64,000 bases of DNA from Mycobacterium attenuatum (GCF_900566085.1 NZ_UPHT01000005.1:1-64000), one strand, 5' to 3'; shown: positions 26,708 to 42,015, counted from the first letter of the stretch. Numbers and translations: made by a program. The notes: a model not told the origin generated them from the letters alone.

Positions 26708-28084
26708 TCACCGGTCGCTGAACAGTGCGTAAAGCCGCCACCGGCCCGGCACGCCCTTGAGTTCGTGTTCGCCACGCTCGGCGAAGCTGTGTTTGGAGCC
26801 GGTGACGATGTCGCGCACGGTCGAGGACACCAGCACCTCCCCGGGTTGGGCGAGCGCCATGACGCGCGCGGCGATGTGCACGGCCATCCCCGCGACATCG
26901 CCGTGGTCGCCTTTGAGAGCGCTGCGCACCTCGACTTCACCGGCGTGGATACCGACTCTGATCTCGATGCCAAGCACCCGGACCGCGTCGACGACGGCGG
27001 CCGCGCAGGCGATCGCGGCGCTGGGGCTGCTGAACGTCGCAACGAACCCGTCGCCGGCGGTGTTCACCTCATGCCCGCCGAATCGCTGGATGTCGTGACG
27101 GACCAGGGCGTCGTGGTTGTCGAGCAGGTCGCGCCACCGGTCGTCACCGAGGGCGGCCGCGCGCTGGGTCGAGCCGACGATGTCGGTGAACATGATCGTG
27201 GTGAGCACCCGCTCGGTGAGCGAGCCGCGCACTCCGGTGATGAATTCCTCGACCTCGTCGAGCAGCGCCGCGGTGTCGCCGACCCAGTACAGCGAATCGG
27301 AGCCGGGTAGCTCGATGAAGCGTGATCCGGCGATGTGGGCGGCCAGGTAACGGCCGTGTTCGACTGGAACATATCTCGAGCGCCCCCGGTGCAGGATCAG
27401 CGTCGGCGCGCCGATGTGTTGCAGGCAGTCGCGCGCATCGGAATCTCGCACGGCGTTGTTGAACGCGCGAGCCGCGCTGGGCGATGCGGCGCGGTTACCG
27501 GCGAGATCCCACCAGGAGCGGAAAGCGTCGTCCCTGGCCACGCTGGGGGCAAGGATGCGCAGCACATCGAAACCCTGCTCGACGGCATCCGGCTCGATCG
27601 CGACGGTAAGGAACGGGTCGGCCGTCTTCGGGTCGATTCCGATCTCGTAGTCGGGCGCGCGCATCGTGCGTGCTGAGCCGTCGACGATCACCAGGCTCTG
27701 CACCCGTTCGGGATAGCGGGCGGCCAGAACCAGCGCCGTCGTCGCGGTGAAGCCGGAGGTGAACACCGTGGCCCGCTCGCATCCCGCCGCATCCATGACC
27801 GCGACCGCGTCCTCGGCCCAGAACTTGGGACCGAGCAGCTCCGCTGACGGAACGCGAGACGACAGGCCGACCCCGCGATGGTCGAACCGGATCACCCGGC
27901 TGAACGAGGCCAGCCGCCGGTGAAAGCGGTACATCGACGGCTCGGTGTCGATCGTGTCGACCGGAATGGTCGGCCCCGGCACAACGAGCAGGTCAACCGG
28001 ACCGTCACCGAGTACCTGGTAGGCGATGTCCATGTCGCCGCACCTGGCGTAACGGGTCCTGGGAGTCGGGGGCACCTGTGACAC
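26708..28084 (-). CDS. Alpha/beta-hydrolase-like domain fused to class III nucleotidyl cyclase domain
   Basis: 458 aa from GTG 28084, two bases after the TetR stop; the open frame continues to 28780 but that part is the shadow of tetR. Residues 20-280 resemble an alpha/beta hydrolase ([12 protein letters not shown]), but the nucleophile elbow reads [10 protein letters not shown] (107-116), with Gly where the Ser should be. Residues 290-458 are a cyclase catalytic domain with both metal Asp (FTDIVGST Asp301; GDGF Asp345) and Arg407 in AARV. The substrate-specifying Lys is Asn341 and the transition-state Asn is His403. Activity may be low or unusual. Co-transcribed with TetR. Confidence 0.87.
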   Translation of the reverse strand: MSQVPPTPRTRYARCGDMDIAYQVLGDGPVDLLVVPGPTIPVDTIDTEPSMYRFHRRLASFSRVIRFDHRGVGLSSRVPSAELLGPKFWAEDAVAVMDAAGCERATVFTSGFTATTALVLAARYPERVQSLVIVDGSARTMRAPDYEIGIDPKTADPFLTVAIEPDAVEQGFDVLRILAPSVARDDAFRSWWDLAGNRAASPSAARAFNNAVRDSDARDCLQHIGAPTLILHRGRSRYVPVEHGRYLAAHIAGSRFIELPGSDSLYWVGDTAALLDEVEEFITGVRGSLTERVLTTIMFTDIVGSTQRAAALGDDRWRDLLDNHDALVRHDIQRFGGHEVNTAGDGFVATFSSPSAAIACAAAVVDAVRVLGIEIRVGIHAGEVEVRSALKGDHGDVAGMAVHIAARVMALAQPGEVLVSSTVRDIVTGSKHSFAERGEHELKGVPGRWRLYALFSDR

Positions 28085-28086
28085 GG

Positions 28087-28692
28087 CTACCCGCTGACGA
28101 TCGGGACGAGATAACGGGCGGCGTAGTCGCGGACGGCCGCATCGTCGGTGGTGTCGAGGCGATCGGTGGGGAACATGATGATGCCCACGGCCACCCGCAG
28201 CAGGATGTCGGCGACGTTGGCAAGGTCGGCGTCGGGGCGGTCGGCACCGCAGCGCCGCAGGGTGCGTGCGATCCCGTCGCCGAATTGGCCGATCGGGAAG
28301 ACATGCGATCTGGAGAACATGCCGAACAGTTCGGGTTCGCTTTCGGCGATGCGCGAATATAGCGGCGAATCTTCGATGAGCCGCACCCCGAGCGCGAACG
28401 CCTCGATCACGGCCTGGGGCGGATCGAGGCCGTCGGTCGCTTTGTCGAGGGTGGTGAAGAACTGTTCGGCCTCCCGGCGCACGACGCGTTCGAAGAGTTC
28501 GTCCTTGGTGGGAAAGCGCCGATAGATGGTGCTGCGGCTCACTCCGGCGCGCGCGGCAACGTCTTCGATATTGGCGCGGCGCAGGCCGTAGGTCTCGAAC
28601 ACGGTGCGAGCGGTGTCCAGAATGGTTCGGTCCAGGCCGGTGATCGGCTCGGCCTGGTCGGTGCTGGTTTCGGCGCCCATTCTGGACTGCAT
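28087..28692 (-). CDS. TetR-family transcriptional regulator
   Basis: 201 aa from ATG 28692 (ATG 28680 possible). HTH at residues ~22-68: [20 protein letters not shown], then [26 protein letters not shown]. The C-terminal domain is helical with a ligand pocket of unknown specificity. It is divergent from the DUF2236-SDR-FadD operon, and a perfect inverted repeat of TGACACAA lies in the shared 170-bp promoter region, so it probably controls both directions. Confidence 0.93.
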   Translation of the reverse strand: MQSRMGAETSTDQAEPITGLDRTILDTARTVFETYGLRRANIEDVAARAGVSRSTIYRRFPTKDELFERVVRREAEQFFTTLDKATDGLDPPQAVIEAFALGVRLIEDSPLYSRIAESEPELFGMFSRSHVFPIGQFGDGIARTLRRCGADRPDADLANVADILLRVAVGIIMFPTDRLDTTDDAAVRDYAARYLVPIVSG

Positions 28693-28808
28693 GATAGTTC
28701 CGCCGGGGCGCCGAGATTGCCCGCCACGGCTGCGGTCTCCTGGGCGGCCGCGACCTCGACGGCAATCTGGACGCGTGCATTGCCGCGGCCCGTCCGGCCA
28801 GCTAGCGT

Positions 28809-28834
28809 TGACACAAAGAAACGAAGTTGTGTCA
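28809..28834. promoter_or_regulatory. TetR-type operator TGACACAA-N10-TTGTGTCA
   Basis: Perfect 8-bp arms at 28809-28816 and 28827-28834. The left arm overlaps a TTGACA -35-like hexamer (28808-28813). It lies 29 bp upstream of the DUF2236 start and 117 bp upstream of tetR. Arm length and spacing fit a TetR dimer-of-dimers site. Confidence 0.65.
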
Positions 28835-28862
28835 CTGCTTCGCGGGGAGGCGCCACGGAGGT

Positions 28863-29822
28863 ATGACGGCTGAATTGACCGCTGGCGCGAGATTCGACAC
28901 CGGTGTTCGGGAAGGACTGCCGGTGCTCGTCGAGCAAATCGCTGACCAAACGGCTGACCACACCACTATGCCGCGGCTGGGTCCGGACTCGCTGATCTGG
29001 AAGTTCTACGGGGATTACCGCACCCAAGTCTTCGGCTTCCAGCGCGTCGCGGGCACCGAAAACTGTATCGAGCAGCTCGCGCAGGGGGTCTTCGATCATT
29101 CGGTGATTTTCAGCGACACCCTGGGTCGTGCCAGGCGGACGGCACCACCGCTGATGAAAACGGTGTACTCCGAAGATCCGCATTCGTGGGGCCGCACGGT
29201 GCGCGACTTCCACAGATCGATCAAGGGCACCATCAGCGACGGCTCGAGGTATCACGCCCTGAACCCGGAGTTGTTCTATTGGGCCCACGCCACCTTCGTC
29301 GACCAGGTCCTCTACACCGCGGACATGTTCATCCGGCGGCTGTCGCGCGCGGAGAAGGAGCAGATCTTCGAGGAAAGCAAGACCTGGTACCGCATTTATG
29401 GCGTCAGCGACCGCGGCCAGCCACAGACCTACGACGAGTTCTGCGCCTACTGGGACGGCATGCTCGACCGCTTCGTCCCGCATCAAACGGTCCGGTATGG
29501 CACCGGGTACCTGCGCAAGGGGATACCGGGCCCACGCTGGATTCCCGGCCGGGTGTGGAAGGTCCTGTCCGCGCCGCTGAACGCCTACGCCCGGCTGGTC
29601 ATCGTCGGGACGTTGCCGCCCCAGATGCGCGACGTGTGCGATCTTGCGTGGGAGGCCAAGAAGGAGCGGCGTTTTCAGCGGTTCGCGGCGGCCGTCAGGG
29701 CAGTCAATCCGCTGATCAACCGGCTACCGCTGAGGTTGGTCTATGCCCCGTGGGCCGCCGACGCGTGGGTACGGTGCGGCGTGGATCCCCGCACGCTGCA
29801 CAACCGCCGCCGGACCGGCTAG
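28863..29822 (+). CDS. DUF2236 (MpaB/latex-clearing-like oxygenase family) protein
   Basis: 319 aa from ATG 28863, preceded by GGAGG at optimal distance; the longer reading from 28827 is rejected. Conserved family features are DSLIWKFYGDYRT, a His in ENCIEQLAQGVFDHSVIF, RTVRDFHRSIKG, and YHALNPELFYWAHATFVD. These His/Arg residues form a heme b site in characterised members. The family includes oxygenases and peroxygenases acting on hydrophobic substrates. It starts an operon with an SDR and a FadD ligase under the TetR-type operator. Confidence 0.85.
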   Translation: MTAELTAGARFDTGVREGLPVLVEQIADQTADHTTMPRLGPDSLIWKFYGDYRTQVFGFQRVAGTENCIEQLAQGVFDHSVIFSDTLGRARRTAPPLMKTVYSEDPHSWGRTVRDFHRSIKGTISDGSRYHALNPELFYWAHATFVDQVLYTADMFIRRLSRAEKEQIFEESKTWYRIYGVSDRGQPQTYDEFCAYWDGMLDRFVPHQTVRYGTGYLRKGIPGPRWIPGRVWKVLSAPLNAYARLVIVGTLPPQMRDVCDLAWEAKKERRFQRFAAAVRAVNPLINRLPLRLVYAPWAADAWVRCGVDPRTLHNRRRTG

Positions 29823-29923
29823 CAAGGCCGCAGTCCGGAGCCCGTTGCCCCGCCATGGCGGCCGTGAGCCAAGGTTGCCAAGATAGGCAAGATAGTGAAA
29901 ACGCAATCAGGGGATCCGGTCGA

Positions 29924-30871
29924 ATGAATCTGGCAGCACGGCCCATGACCAGGCCCGTTGAGAGGGCCCTTGCAAGGGCCTTCGAAAAGGCTGTAGAAGA
30001 GGCCGGCACCCGGCTGGCCAATCCGGCGCGCCTCTCAGATCCCGACAAACTGCGCAGCGCCGTCGCCGGCAAGACCGTCCTGGTGACCGGGGCGTCCTAC
30101 GGAATCGGCGAGGCGACCGCGCGCAAGCTGGCGGCGGCGGGGGCTACCGTGCTGATCGTGGCCAGATCGGCCGAGCGGCTCGACGACGTCGCGGCCGCCA
30201 TCAACGCCGGCGGCGGAGCAGCGGTGGCCTATCCGGCCGATCTGTCCGACGAGGCCGCCGTCAGCGTGCTGGCCAAACACCTCAATGAGAACCACGGGCC
30301 GCTGGACATCGTGGTGAGCAACGCCGGCAAGTCGCTGCGCCGGTCGCTGCACGACCAATATGACCGCCCGCACGATTTTCAGCGCACCATCGACATCAAC
30401 TATCTGGGACCCATCTGGCTGTTGCTGGGGCTGCTGCCGGCGATGCGTGAAGCCGGCCGCGGGCACATCGTCAACGTCTCCAGCGTGGGGGTACGCGTGG
30501 TGCCCGGTCCGCAATGGGGGGCCTACCAGGCGTCCAAGGGCGCCTTCGATCGCTGGCTGCGCAGCGTCTCGCCGGAGTTGCACACCGACGGTGTGGACGT
30601 GACGTCGGTGTACTTTGCGCTGGTGCGCACCCGGATGATCGAGCCCACGCCCATCCTGGGGCGGCTTCCCGGCCTGTATCCCGACGAGGCCGCCGACGCG
30701 ATCGCGAAGGCGATCGTCGAGCGGCCCCGAACCAATGAGCCACCCTGGCTATGGCCCGCCGAACTTGCCTCGGTGCTGCTGGCCGGGCCGGCCGAACGCG
30801 CCGCGGGGTTGTGGCACCGCCGGTTCTTCGCCGACTCGGCCCGGACGGACTCGGCCCGGACGGAGAGGTGA
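29924..30871 (+). CDS. SDR-family dehydrogenase (lipid-type)
   Basis: 315 aa from ATG 29924. About 50 residues of amphipathic leader (RPVERALARAFEKAVEEAGTR) precede the Rossmann fold, a feature of membrane-associated lipid SDRs. TGASYGIG, VVSNAG, Ser in NVSSVGV, YQASK. The C-terminus has a Pro/Trp-rich segment (ERPRTNEPPWLWPAEL). 101 bp after the DUF2236 gene; its TGA overlaps the GTG of the FadD gene, so the two are translationally coupled. Confidence 0.9.
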   Translation: MNLAARPMTRPVERALARAFEKAVEEAGTRLANPARLSDPDKLRSAVAGKTVLVTGASYGIGEATARKLAAAGATVLIVARSAERLDDVAAAINAGGGAAVAYPADLSDEAAVSVLAKHLNENHGPLDIVVSNAGKSLRRSLHDQYDRPHDFQRTIDINYLGPIWLLLGLLPAMREAGRGHIVNVSSVGVRVVPGPQWGAYQASKGAFDRWLRSVSPELHTDGVDVTSVYFALVRTRMIEPTPILGRLPGLYPDEAADAIAKAIVERPRTNEPPWLWPAELASVLLAGPAERAAGLWHRRFFADSARTDSARTER

Positions 30872-32450
30872 CGATGGTCGGCAGCGTGGTCAGCACGGCG
30901 GCCCGGGCGGTGCTGTTGTCCGGTCTGCTCAGTCCGCCTGCTCCCGTCGCGCTGCTGCGGCTGATCCGCGAGGTGTGCCGGGGCGGCATGAATCTCTATA
31001 CCCTGCTCGCCGTTGCCGCGGCGCGATGGCCCGACCGGACGGCGATCATCGACGACGACGGCGCGCTGAGTTACCGCGAGCTGCAGTCGATGGCCGAATC
31101 GATTGCTCACGAGCTCTCGGATTCCGGCGTCGGGGCCGGCCAGGCGGTCGGTGTGATGTGCCGCAACGGCCGCAATTTCGTCACGGCGGTGTTCGCCGCG
31201 AGCTTGGTGGGTGCCGATGTGGTGTTGGTGAACACGGAGTTTCGCACCACGGCGCTGGCGGCCGCACTGAGTGCCCATCAGATCCAAATCATACTGTGCG
31301 ACAAGGAATTTGCCGACCAGATCAACGAAACCGGGGAACCGGTAACGGTAATCGATCCGCAGACGGTCGCTATCACGCGCGGCGATGCCCGGCCCGAGGT
31401 TGTCGCTTCGGGCCGCATCATCCTGTTGACTTCGGGTACCACGGGCGTGCCCAAGGGGGTACCGCGCACCCCCAAGGTGAGTTCCGGCTTGGGGGTCGGT
31501 GTCACAATTCTCGAGCGCACCCGCTTGCGCGTCGGCTCGCGAATGTCCTTGGCTACGCCGATGTTTCACGGCCTGGGATTCGGCATGCTCACGTTGACCA
31601 TCGGCCTCGGCGGCACGGTACTGACCCGGCGACGCTTCGATGCCGAAGCCGCCCTGGCGCAAGCGTCGCTGCACCGGGCCGACGCGCTGAGCGCGGTGCC
31701 GGTCATGCTGGCACGCATCCTGGATCTGCCCCAGCGGGTACGGGCGCGGAACCCCGTTCCGTGCCTGCGGGTGGTGATCTCCAGCGGAGACCGGCTCGAT
31801 CCGGGCCTGGCGCGGCGGTTCATGGATACCTACGGCGACATCCTCTACAACCTGTACGGCTCCACCGAGGTCGGCATCGGATCCCTGGCCACGCCGGCCG
31901 ACTTGCGGGTCGCCCCCGAAACGGTAGGCAGGCCCGTCGCGGGCTGCCCGGTCCGCATTTTCGACCGCAACGGCCGGCCCGTCGGTCCGCGGGTCACCGG
32001 GCGCATCTTCGTCGGGGGCGAACTGAACTCCGACGGCTATACCGGCGGCGGCGGTAAAGCCATCATCGACGGCATGGCCAGCACCGGCGACATGGGTTAT
32101 CTCGACGGGTCCGGCCGGCTCTACATCGTCGGTCGGGAAGACGACATGATCGTCTCGGGCGGTGAGAACGTCTACCCGCGTGCTCTGGAAAATGCTCTCG
32201 CCCAACACCCCGGCGTCGCCGAGAACGCTGTGATCGGCGTTCCCGACGAACGGTTCGGTAATCGATTGGCCGCGTTCATCGTTGCCCGCCCCGACTGCGA
32301 CCTCGACCCCGAGGAGATCCGAGAGTACGTGAAGGGCAAGGTTTCCCGATTCGAGCAACCCAGAGACATCCAGATCATCAGCGCTATCCCCCGCACCTCG
32401 ACGGGCAAGGTGCTGCGCGGGGAGCTACTGGACCTTGCGGCCCCCGAATC

Positions 32451-32460
<10 letters not shown>
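30868..32460 (+). CDS. Acyl-CoA synthetase (FadD family, ANL superfamily)
   Basis: 530 aa from GTG 30868, overlapping the SDR stop as GTGA; ATG 30874 is the alternative. Adenylation motifs: LLTSGTTGVPKGVP (P-loop), NLYGSTEVG, STGDMGYLD and the C-terminal catalytic Lys in TSTGKVLRGELL. An N-terminal hydrophobic stretch (VSTAARAVLLSGLLSPPAPVALL) suggests membrane association. It activates a carboxylic acid to its CoA thioester, plausibly a product of the DUF2236/SDR steps. Its last 10 bp overlap ctpI, which converges from the other strand. Confidence 0.92.
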
Positions 32461-37274
<4,814 letters not shown>

Positions 37275-37612
37275 TCCGCCACCTCTCAGTGCTTACCTCG
37301 GCCATACACGGGGGCCTTGCCGGGGCCTTGCCGGGCCTGCCGTGGCTTACCGCGCCCTAATACTCGCGGCGTGTCGACGACCTGTCCACACGGCGTGCGG
37401 TGGGCCCGGCTACCGAGTTGACGGCAAACCGAATGAGCTAAACAGACTCGGATCGAAAAAGATGGTCATTGCGGCGATCCCGGTGGCACCCAGGATCAGG
37501 ATATGCGCGGAATGACCCCGTCAGCACATTACCGTGGCCGCGCCCGCCAGCGCTGAGTCGGCCGGTCGCGGCGCAGGGCTATCCGGGGCAGATATTCGCG
37601 GCTGAATTTCGT

Positions 37613-37855
37613 CTACAGAATGCGGTGGTTCGCCCGGCCAACGTGATAGCCGGTGGGAAAGGACTTTTCGATGACCTGCAGTCGATGGTCCACCCTGGAC
37701 TCGAGCTCGAGCACCACGCAGCCATCACTGACGGTCTTCGATTCGAGAACTATGTACCTTTGACCACCACCGTTGATATCGGTGATCGGGTCACCCGAGT
37801 GCAAATTTTCGACGGCCACCAATTCAGGGGTTCCGTGTGACTCCACGGAACACAC
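37613..37855 (-). CDS. Hypothetical small protein, uncertain (Rv0108c position)
   Basis: An 80-aa reading from GTG 37855 ending at 37613. It has mixed composition that looks protein-like (GDPITDINGGGQRYIVLES, HRLQVIEKSFPTGYHVGR), but GC3 is only about two-thirds and there is no ribosome-binding site. Rv0108c, a small gene, occupies this place in M. tuberculosis. The opposite strand is also open (37469-37840). The whole gap 37275-38110 (836 bp) shows nothing else I can support. Confidence 0.25.
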   Translation of the reverse strand: MCSVESHGTPELVAVENLHSGDPITDINGGGQRYIVLESKTVSDGCVVLELESRVDHRLQVIEKSFPTGYHVGRANHRIL

Positions 37856-38110
37856 AGTAAGGCAATTCAGTGCACCAGGGAACACCCCGAGTGCTCGTGC
37901 GACGTCGAGATCTGGCCGGCGGCAATCGTTAGCCCCGTGGTTGCGGTTCACCGCCCGACCACGGGAATGGCTGGAGGCCACGGTACGCAGCGGCATGGCC
38001 GCGCGCATGTTCATCTGAAGCGGAACATTCCTCCCCCGGTGGATGCCGGATTGCCGTTACGCTGAATTCCTGTCGGCTTCTCGACGTTGCGTCGATCGGA
38101 GATGTGAGCG

Positions 38111-39388
38111 ATGGCATTCGTGACCGCGTCGCCCGAATTGATCGCGGCAGCCGCGGCGGATCTCACGGCCATTCGCGCCGCGATCAGCTCGGCCAACGCT
38201 GCCGCGGTGATCTCGACCACAGGTGTCTTGGCCGCGGGTGCCGACGAGGTGTCGGCGGTCGTCGCCGCGCTGTTCGACGCGCACGCGCAGGCATACCAGG
38301 CAGTGAGTGTCCAGGCGGTGGCCTTTCACGAACAGTTTGTCCGGGCGCTCGACGCGGGCGCGAGCTCCTATGCGGCGGCCGAGGCGGCCAACACGTCGCC
38401 GCTTCAGGTATTGCAGACCGTGGAGCAGAACGTGCTCAATGCCGTCAATGCGCCGACCCAGGCCCTGCTGGGTCGCCCGCTGATCGGCAACGGCACCAAC
38501 GGGCTGCCCAACACCGGGCAGGACGGCGGGCCGGGTGGCCTGCTCTACGGCAACGGCGGCAACGGGGGTAGCGGTGGCGATGCCGGGATGTTCGGATTCG
38601 GCGGCGCTGGCGGTGACGGCGGCATCGGCGACGATAGCGGCGGGCATGGCGGTGCCGGTGGCATCGGCGGGCTGGTGGGTGACGGTGGTGACGGCGGGGC
38701 CGGTGGCTTCGGCAGCAACATCGACGGCGGCGCTGGCGGCGACGGCGGCAACGGCGGCGTCATAGGTACCGGCGGCGCCGGCGGGCTTGGCGGCGTTGCG
38801 GGCAGCGCCGGCGGAACTGGTGGTGGCGGCGGCCACGGCGGCCGGGGCGGTACGTTCGGCGACGGCGGAGCCGGCGGTGACGGCGGGCTGGGCGGGATTG
38901 CCGGAGGCCTCGCCGGCAAGGGCGGCGACGCCGGATTCTTCGGCAACGGCGGCGTCGGTGGCAGCGGCCAATACGGCATCACCTCCTCGGCCGGTGGTAC
39001 CGGCGGCAACGGCGGCATCGTCATTGGCAACGGCGGCAACGGCGGCATGGGCGGCATTGGCGTCCCGGGCGCCAAGGGCGGTAACGGTGGCAACGCGATC
39101 GGGCTGTTCGGCCAGGGTGGGACCGGTGGCACCGGTGGTTTCGGTATCGGCGGCAACAACGGCGGCGATGGGGGCGACGGCGGCTTCGGCGGGCTGATCG
39201 GTAGCGGCGGCGCCGGCGGTGTCGCCGGTACCAGCATCGGACAGCCGGCCGCCGGTGGTAACGGTGGCAACGCCCGTTGGATCGGCGATGGTGGTGAGGG
39301 TGGGGACGGCATTTTCGGCGGGCCCGGAGGGGCCGGCGGCACCGGCGGAACCCTGTTCGGCTCCGACGGTGCCTCGGGGGCGAGCTAA
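38111..39388 (+). CDS. PE_PGRS family protein (positional PE_PGRS1)
   Basis: 425 aa. The PE domain (1-~95) starts [18 protein letters not shown] and includes the YAAAEAAN helix carrying the YxxxE secretion signal near Tyr94, followed by [10 protein letters not shown]. The rest is ~270 residues of GGxGGxGG repeats (GNGGNGG, GGAGG, GDGG units). It is exported by ESX-5-type secretion and exposed at the cell surface. The location between ctpI and rhomboid matches Rv0109 (PE_PGRS1, 496 aa); the repeat number differs, as is usual. GGAGA lies about ten bases upstream of the ATG. Confidence 0.95.
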   Translation: MAFVTASPELIAAAAADLTAIRAAISSANAAAVISTTGVLAAGADEVSAVVAALFDAHAQAYQAVSVQAVAFHEQFVRALDAGASSYAAAEAANTSPLQVLQTVEQNVLNAVNAPTQALLGRPLIGNGTNGLPNTGQDGGPGGLLYGNGGNGGSGGDAGMFGFGGAGGDGGIGDDSGGHGGAGGIGGLVGDGGDGGAGGFGSNIDGGAGGDGGNGGVIGTGGAGGLGGVAGSAGGTGGGGGHGGRGGTFGDGGAGGDGGLGGIAGGLAGKGGDAGFFGNGGVGGSGQYGITSSAGGTGGNGGIVIGNGGNGGMGGIGVPGAKGGNGGNAIGLFGQGGTGGTGGFGIGGNNGGDGGDGGFGGLIGSGGAGGVAGTSIGQPAAGGNGGNARWIGDGGEGGDGIFGGPGGAGGTGGTLFGSDGASGAS

Positions 39389-39555
39389 CTCGCGCCGGCC
39401 TGAACTGGAGCGATCTCCGCGTCAGCTGTGGCGCGCCTCGGGTTCCATGCAGCACAAAGACCAGGCCATCAATGCCAGCCAAGACTAAGAGCGCCAGAGA
39501 TATGCCTCCGGCAACCCGCCGATGCTGTGACGCCCACTAGGGCGACAATGGTGCG

Positions 39556-40422
39556 ATGGGCAGCCCCAGCGGACCGGAGTCGCCGGTCGAAGCGCCGACC
39601 TGTTACCGGCATCCCGGCCGCCGGGCCTATGTCCGCTGCAACCGCTGCGAGCGGTATATCTGCGCGGACTGCATGCGTGACGCCGCTGTCGGGCACCAAT
39701 GTGTGCAGTGTGTCCAGGCGGGTGCGCGGACTGTTCGACAGCCGCGAACGCGCTTGGGCGGACGGCAGCGCTCGGCCATGCCGGTGCTCACTTACGCGCT
39801 GATTGCGATCAATGTGATGGCCTTTATCCTGCAGATGTCTTCGGGGAAGCTGGAAAAGCAGCTGGCGCTGTGGTCACCCGCGGTGGCCGACGGCCAGCTG
39901 TACCGGTTGGTGACCTCGGCGTTCCTGCACTACGGCGCGGCACATCTGCTGCTGAACATGTGGGCGCTGTATATCGTGGGCCCGCCACTCGAAATCTGGC
40001 TGGGGCGGCTGCGTTTCGGCGCGCTGTACGCGTTGAGCGGGCTGGGCGGGTCGGTGCTGGTCTATCTGCTGGCGCCGCTGAATGTCGCGACGGCCGGCGC
40101 TTCGGGCGCAATCTTCGGCTTGTTCGGCGCCACTTTCGTGGTGAGTAAGCGGCTGGCCCTCGACGTGCGCTGGGTCGGCGCGGTCATTGCGATCAACCTG
40201 GTCTTCACCTTCGTCGTTCCGGCGGTCAGTTCGCAACTGATCAGCTGGCAAGGGCATGTGGGCGGGCTGGTCACCGGTGGGCTGGTCGGGGCGGCCTACG
40301 TTTACCCGCCGCGGGAACGTCGGAACGTAATCCAAGTCGCGGCGACGGTCATGGTTCTGGTCGTGTCGGCCGCGCTGATCTGGTGGCGCACCGCCGGTTT
40401 GCTCGCGGAGTTTGCGGTGTGA
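39556..40422 (+). CDS. Rhomboid intramembrane serine protease, Rv0110-like
   Basis: 288 aa. A zinc-binding N-terminal module with eight Cys/His (CYRHPGRRAYVRC, CERYICADC, HQCVQC; residues ~16-52) precedes six membrane helices. The catalytic dyad is Ser183 in GASGAIFGLFG and His234 in GHVGG; the oxyanion-loop helix carries HYGAAHLLLNMWALY. Such proteases cleave membrane-anchored substrates within the bilayer; the mycobacterial substrates are little known. The stop overlaps the GTG of the SRPBCC gene (GTGA), so the two are coupled. Confidence 0.93.
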   Translation: MGSPSGPESPVEAPTCYRHPGRRAYVRCNRCERYICADCMRDAAVGHQCVQCVQAGARTVRQPRTRLGGRQRSAMPVLTYALIAINVMAFILQMSSGKLEKQLALWSPAVADGQLYRLVTSAFLHYGAAHLLLNMWALYIVGPPLEIWLGRLRFGALYALSGLGGSVLVYLLAPLNVATAGASGAIFGLFGATFVVSKRLALDVRWVGAVIAINLVFTFVVPAVSSQLISWQGHVGGLVTGGLVGAAYVYPPRERRNVIQVAATVMVLVVSAALIWWRTAGLLAEFAV

Positions 40423-40889
40423 GCTGGTGGGCGGTCTGCGCAGAGCGGGCGTTGTCCGAATCGGTACCAGCGCAACCGGATTGGGTCCGCGATTTCTACG
40501 TGGACCTGGACCAGATCAAGCTCGCGCACCCACTGATCATGTCGGTTCAGCCGACGGACTGCCGCGAATCCGCTAACGGGTACCTGCAGAGCTATCGGGT
40601 TGTGGATCGAATACCACTGGGGCCCTTGAGGATCCGGACCAGCTACCGGGTAAGGCTGTACGTACCCGTCCAAGGCGATGTCAGCACCGAGGCCGACCAG
40701 TGGCCGCGGATCCAGTTACGTGTAACGGTGAGTTTCGAGCCGATCGACACCGGGACCCGGCTCACCGAGCGAATCCGGATCACCGCGCCGCGGCTACTGG
40801 CCGCGTTCACCATCCGCGAGGCGGTCAAGGCGCATCGGGCGATGCTGTCCGGCATCCGCGGCCACTTCGAATGCCGCTCGGCCGGATAG
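40419..40889 (+). CDS. SRPBCC-fold small protein
   Basis: 156 aa from GTG 40419, overlapping the rhomboid stop. The pattern of an N-terminal helix, PLIMSVQPTDCRES, SYRVVDRIPLGPLRIRTSYRVRLYV, RVTVSFEPIDTGTRLTERIRI and a long C-terminal helix (REAVKAHRAMLSGIRGHFE) is that of START/polyketide-cyclase-like SRPBCC proteins, which bind a hydrophobic ligand. No catalytic motif is defined. Co-expression with the rhomboid is likely. Confidence 0.8.
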   Translation: MSWWAVCAERALSESVPAQPDWVRDFYVDLDQIKLAHPLIMSVQPTDCRESANGYLQSYRVVDRIPLGPLRIRTSYRVRLYVPVQGDVSTEADQWPRIQLRVTVSFEPIDTGTRLTERIRITAPRLLAAFTIREAVKAHRAMLSGIRGHFECRSAG

Positions 40890-41111
40890 GCGAGCACGCG
40901 GCGGCGGGTTAGCGCTGCATAGGGAGGCTTGCGCGCCACTTGAGAAACGGTTACCACCTATGCAACGCGCTGCCGGCGTCGACAATGTTGGCCCAGTCGT
41001 CATCTGCGCGCGTGCCTGCGCTAGTTCCGTCAATGTTGGCAATGTATCCATAACATATATATGTCCAACCGGACGTCAGAGCACGGCGCGTTACAACCAG
41101 CTGATCTCAAC

Positions 41112-41143
41112 GGCTTGCCGCACGAGTAGCGCTGCGGCAAGCC
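41112..41143. terminator. Perfect 11-bp hairpin between convergent genes
   Basis: GGCTTGCCGCA (41112-41122) and TGCGGCAAGCC (41133-41143) with a 10-nt loop and no T-tract. It lies in the 351-bp gap 40890-41240 between the SRPBCC gene and the converging SDR gene, a natural place for a bidirectional terminator. The gap also holds an AT-rich 12-bp palindrome ACATATATATGT (41053-41064) and no gene. Confidence 0.5.
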
Positions 41144-41240
41144 AATTCCTGCGGCCTTTGCCCCAAGCCTGCCCTAACCTAACGAGAAGACGCACCGGCC
41201 CTCGAATCGATCGCGCGCAAATCGATGGGGAAAATCGAAT

Positions 41241-42014
41241 CTATTCGGTTTTCCACCGCGCGGTCAGCGCCGAATCGGAGAGGTATTTCGTGGAGCTCCA
41301 GCCGCCGTCGACGACGATCGTCTGACCGTTGATGAATGACCCGCCGGGGGAGCACAGGAATGCCACGGTGCTGGCGACGTCCTCGACGGTGCCAAGCCGG
41401 GTATGCGGCGTCATCTCCACATTGATCCGCCGGAACCGCTCGTCCTGCAGTCGGTGTTCGGTCATCGGCGTCTGGATGACCCCGGGAGCCACCGCGTTGC
41501 ACCGAATTCCCTGCGCACCGTATTGGCAGGCGATGTGGGTGGTCAGGGCGGTCAGCCCACCCTTGGCCGCCGAGTAGGCCCCGCCGCGCATGCCGCCGAC
41601 GACGGCGAACGTGGAGGTGATGTTGACGATCCCCGCGCCGGCGGACAGGTGCGGCAGCACCTCGCGAATCAGCCGGAACGGCGCGCGCAGCATCAAATTC
41701 AGGAAGTGGTCCAGGGATTCGTCGTCGGTCTCGTGCAGCGGCTTGGGGCTGCCCACTCCGGCGGCATTGACCAGGAAATGTACACGCCCCCAGCGGGTTA
41801 ACGCGGCATCGGTGATCCGCCGTGGGGCGTCGTCATCGGTCAGGTCGAGTGCACAGGTAGCCACTCGGTCGGGATCGCCGATCACACCTGCCAACTCGGC
41901 AAGTTTGCCGCCATTGCGTCCCGTCGCCAGTACGGCCATGCCCATCTCGGCAAGCCTTGCCGCGCAGCCGAACCCGATCCCACCCGTTGCACCCGTGACG
42001 ACCGCCACCTGCAT
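41241..42014 (-). CDS. Classical SDR of the catabolic island
   Basis: 257 aa. TGATGGIG (8-15), LVNAAG, catalytic Ser in [24 protein letters not shown] and [11 protein letters not shown]. It is the last gene of a minus-strand set (propeller, GntR, ligase, SDR), starting one base after the ligase stop (42016-42018). It probably oxidises a hydroxyl group, possibly at the hydroxyacyl-CoA level given the ligase partner; this is inference. Confidence 0.92.
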   Translation of the reverse strand: MQVAVVTGATGGIGFGCAARLAEMGMAVLATGRNGGKLAELAGVIGDPDRVATCALDLTDDDAPRRITDAALTRWGRVHFLVNAAGVGSPKPLHETDDESLDHFLNLMLRAPFRLIREVLPHLSAGAGIVNITSTFAVVGGMRGGAYSAAKGGLTALTTHIACQYGAQGIRCNAVAPGVIQTPMTEHRLQDERFRRINVEMTPHTRLGTVEDVASTVAFLCSPGGSFINGQTIVVDGGWSSTKYLSDSALTARWKTE

Positions 42015-42015
42015 C

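Noticed and set aside
26708..28780. One open frame of 690 codons on the minus strand
   Set aside because: The upstream third is Arg/Pro-rich nonsense overlapping a clear TetR gene in another frame; the real cyclase fusion starts at 28084.
37469..37840. 123-codon plus-strand frame between ctpI and PE_PGRS
   Set aside because: No ribosome-binding site, weak codon bias, and an equally plausible small frame on the other strand; neither can be supported firmly.
38545..39342. Proline-rich 265-codon frame opposite the PE_PGRS gene
   Set aside because: It is the antisense of Gly-Gly repeats (GGC/GCC), which always gives Pro/Ala runs; no start context and no homology.
38500..39380. Repeat array resembling a CRISPR or tandem repeat
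   Set aside because: The repeats are in-frame GGxGG codons of PGRS type without fixed repeat and spacer lengths.
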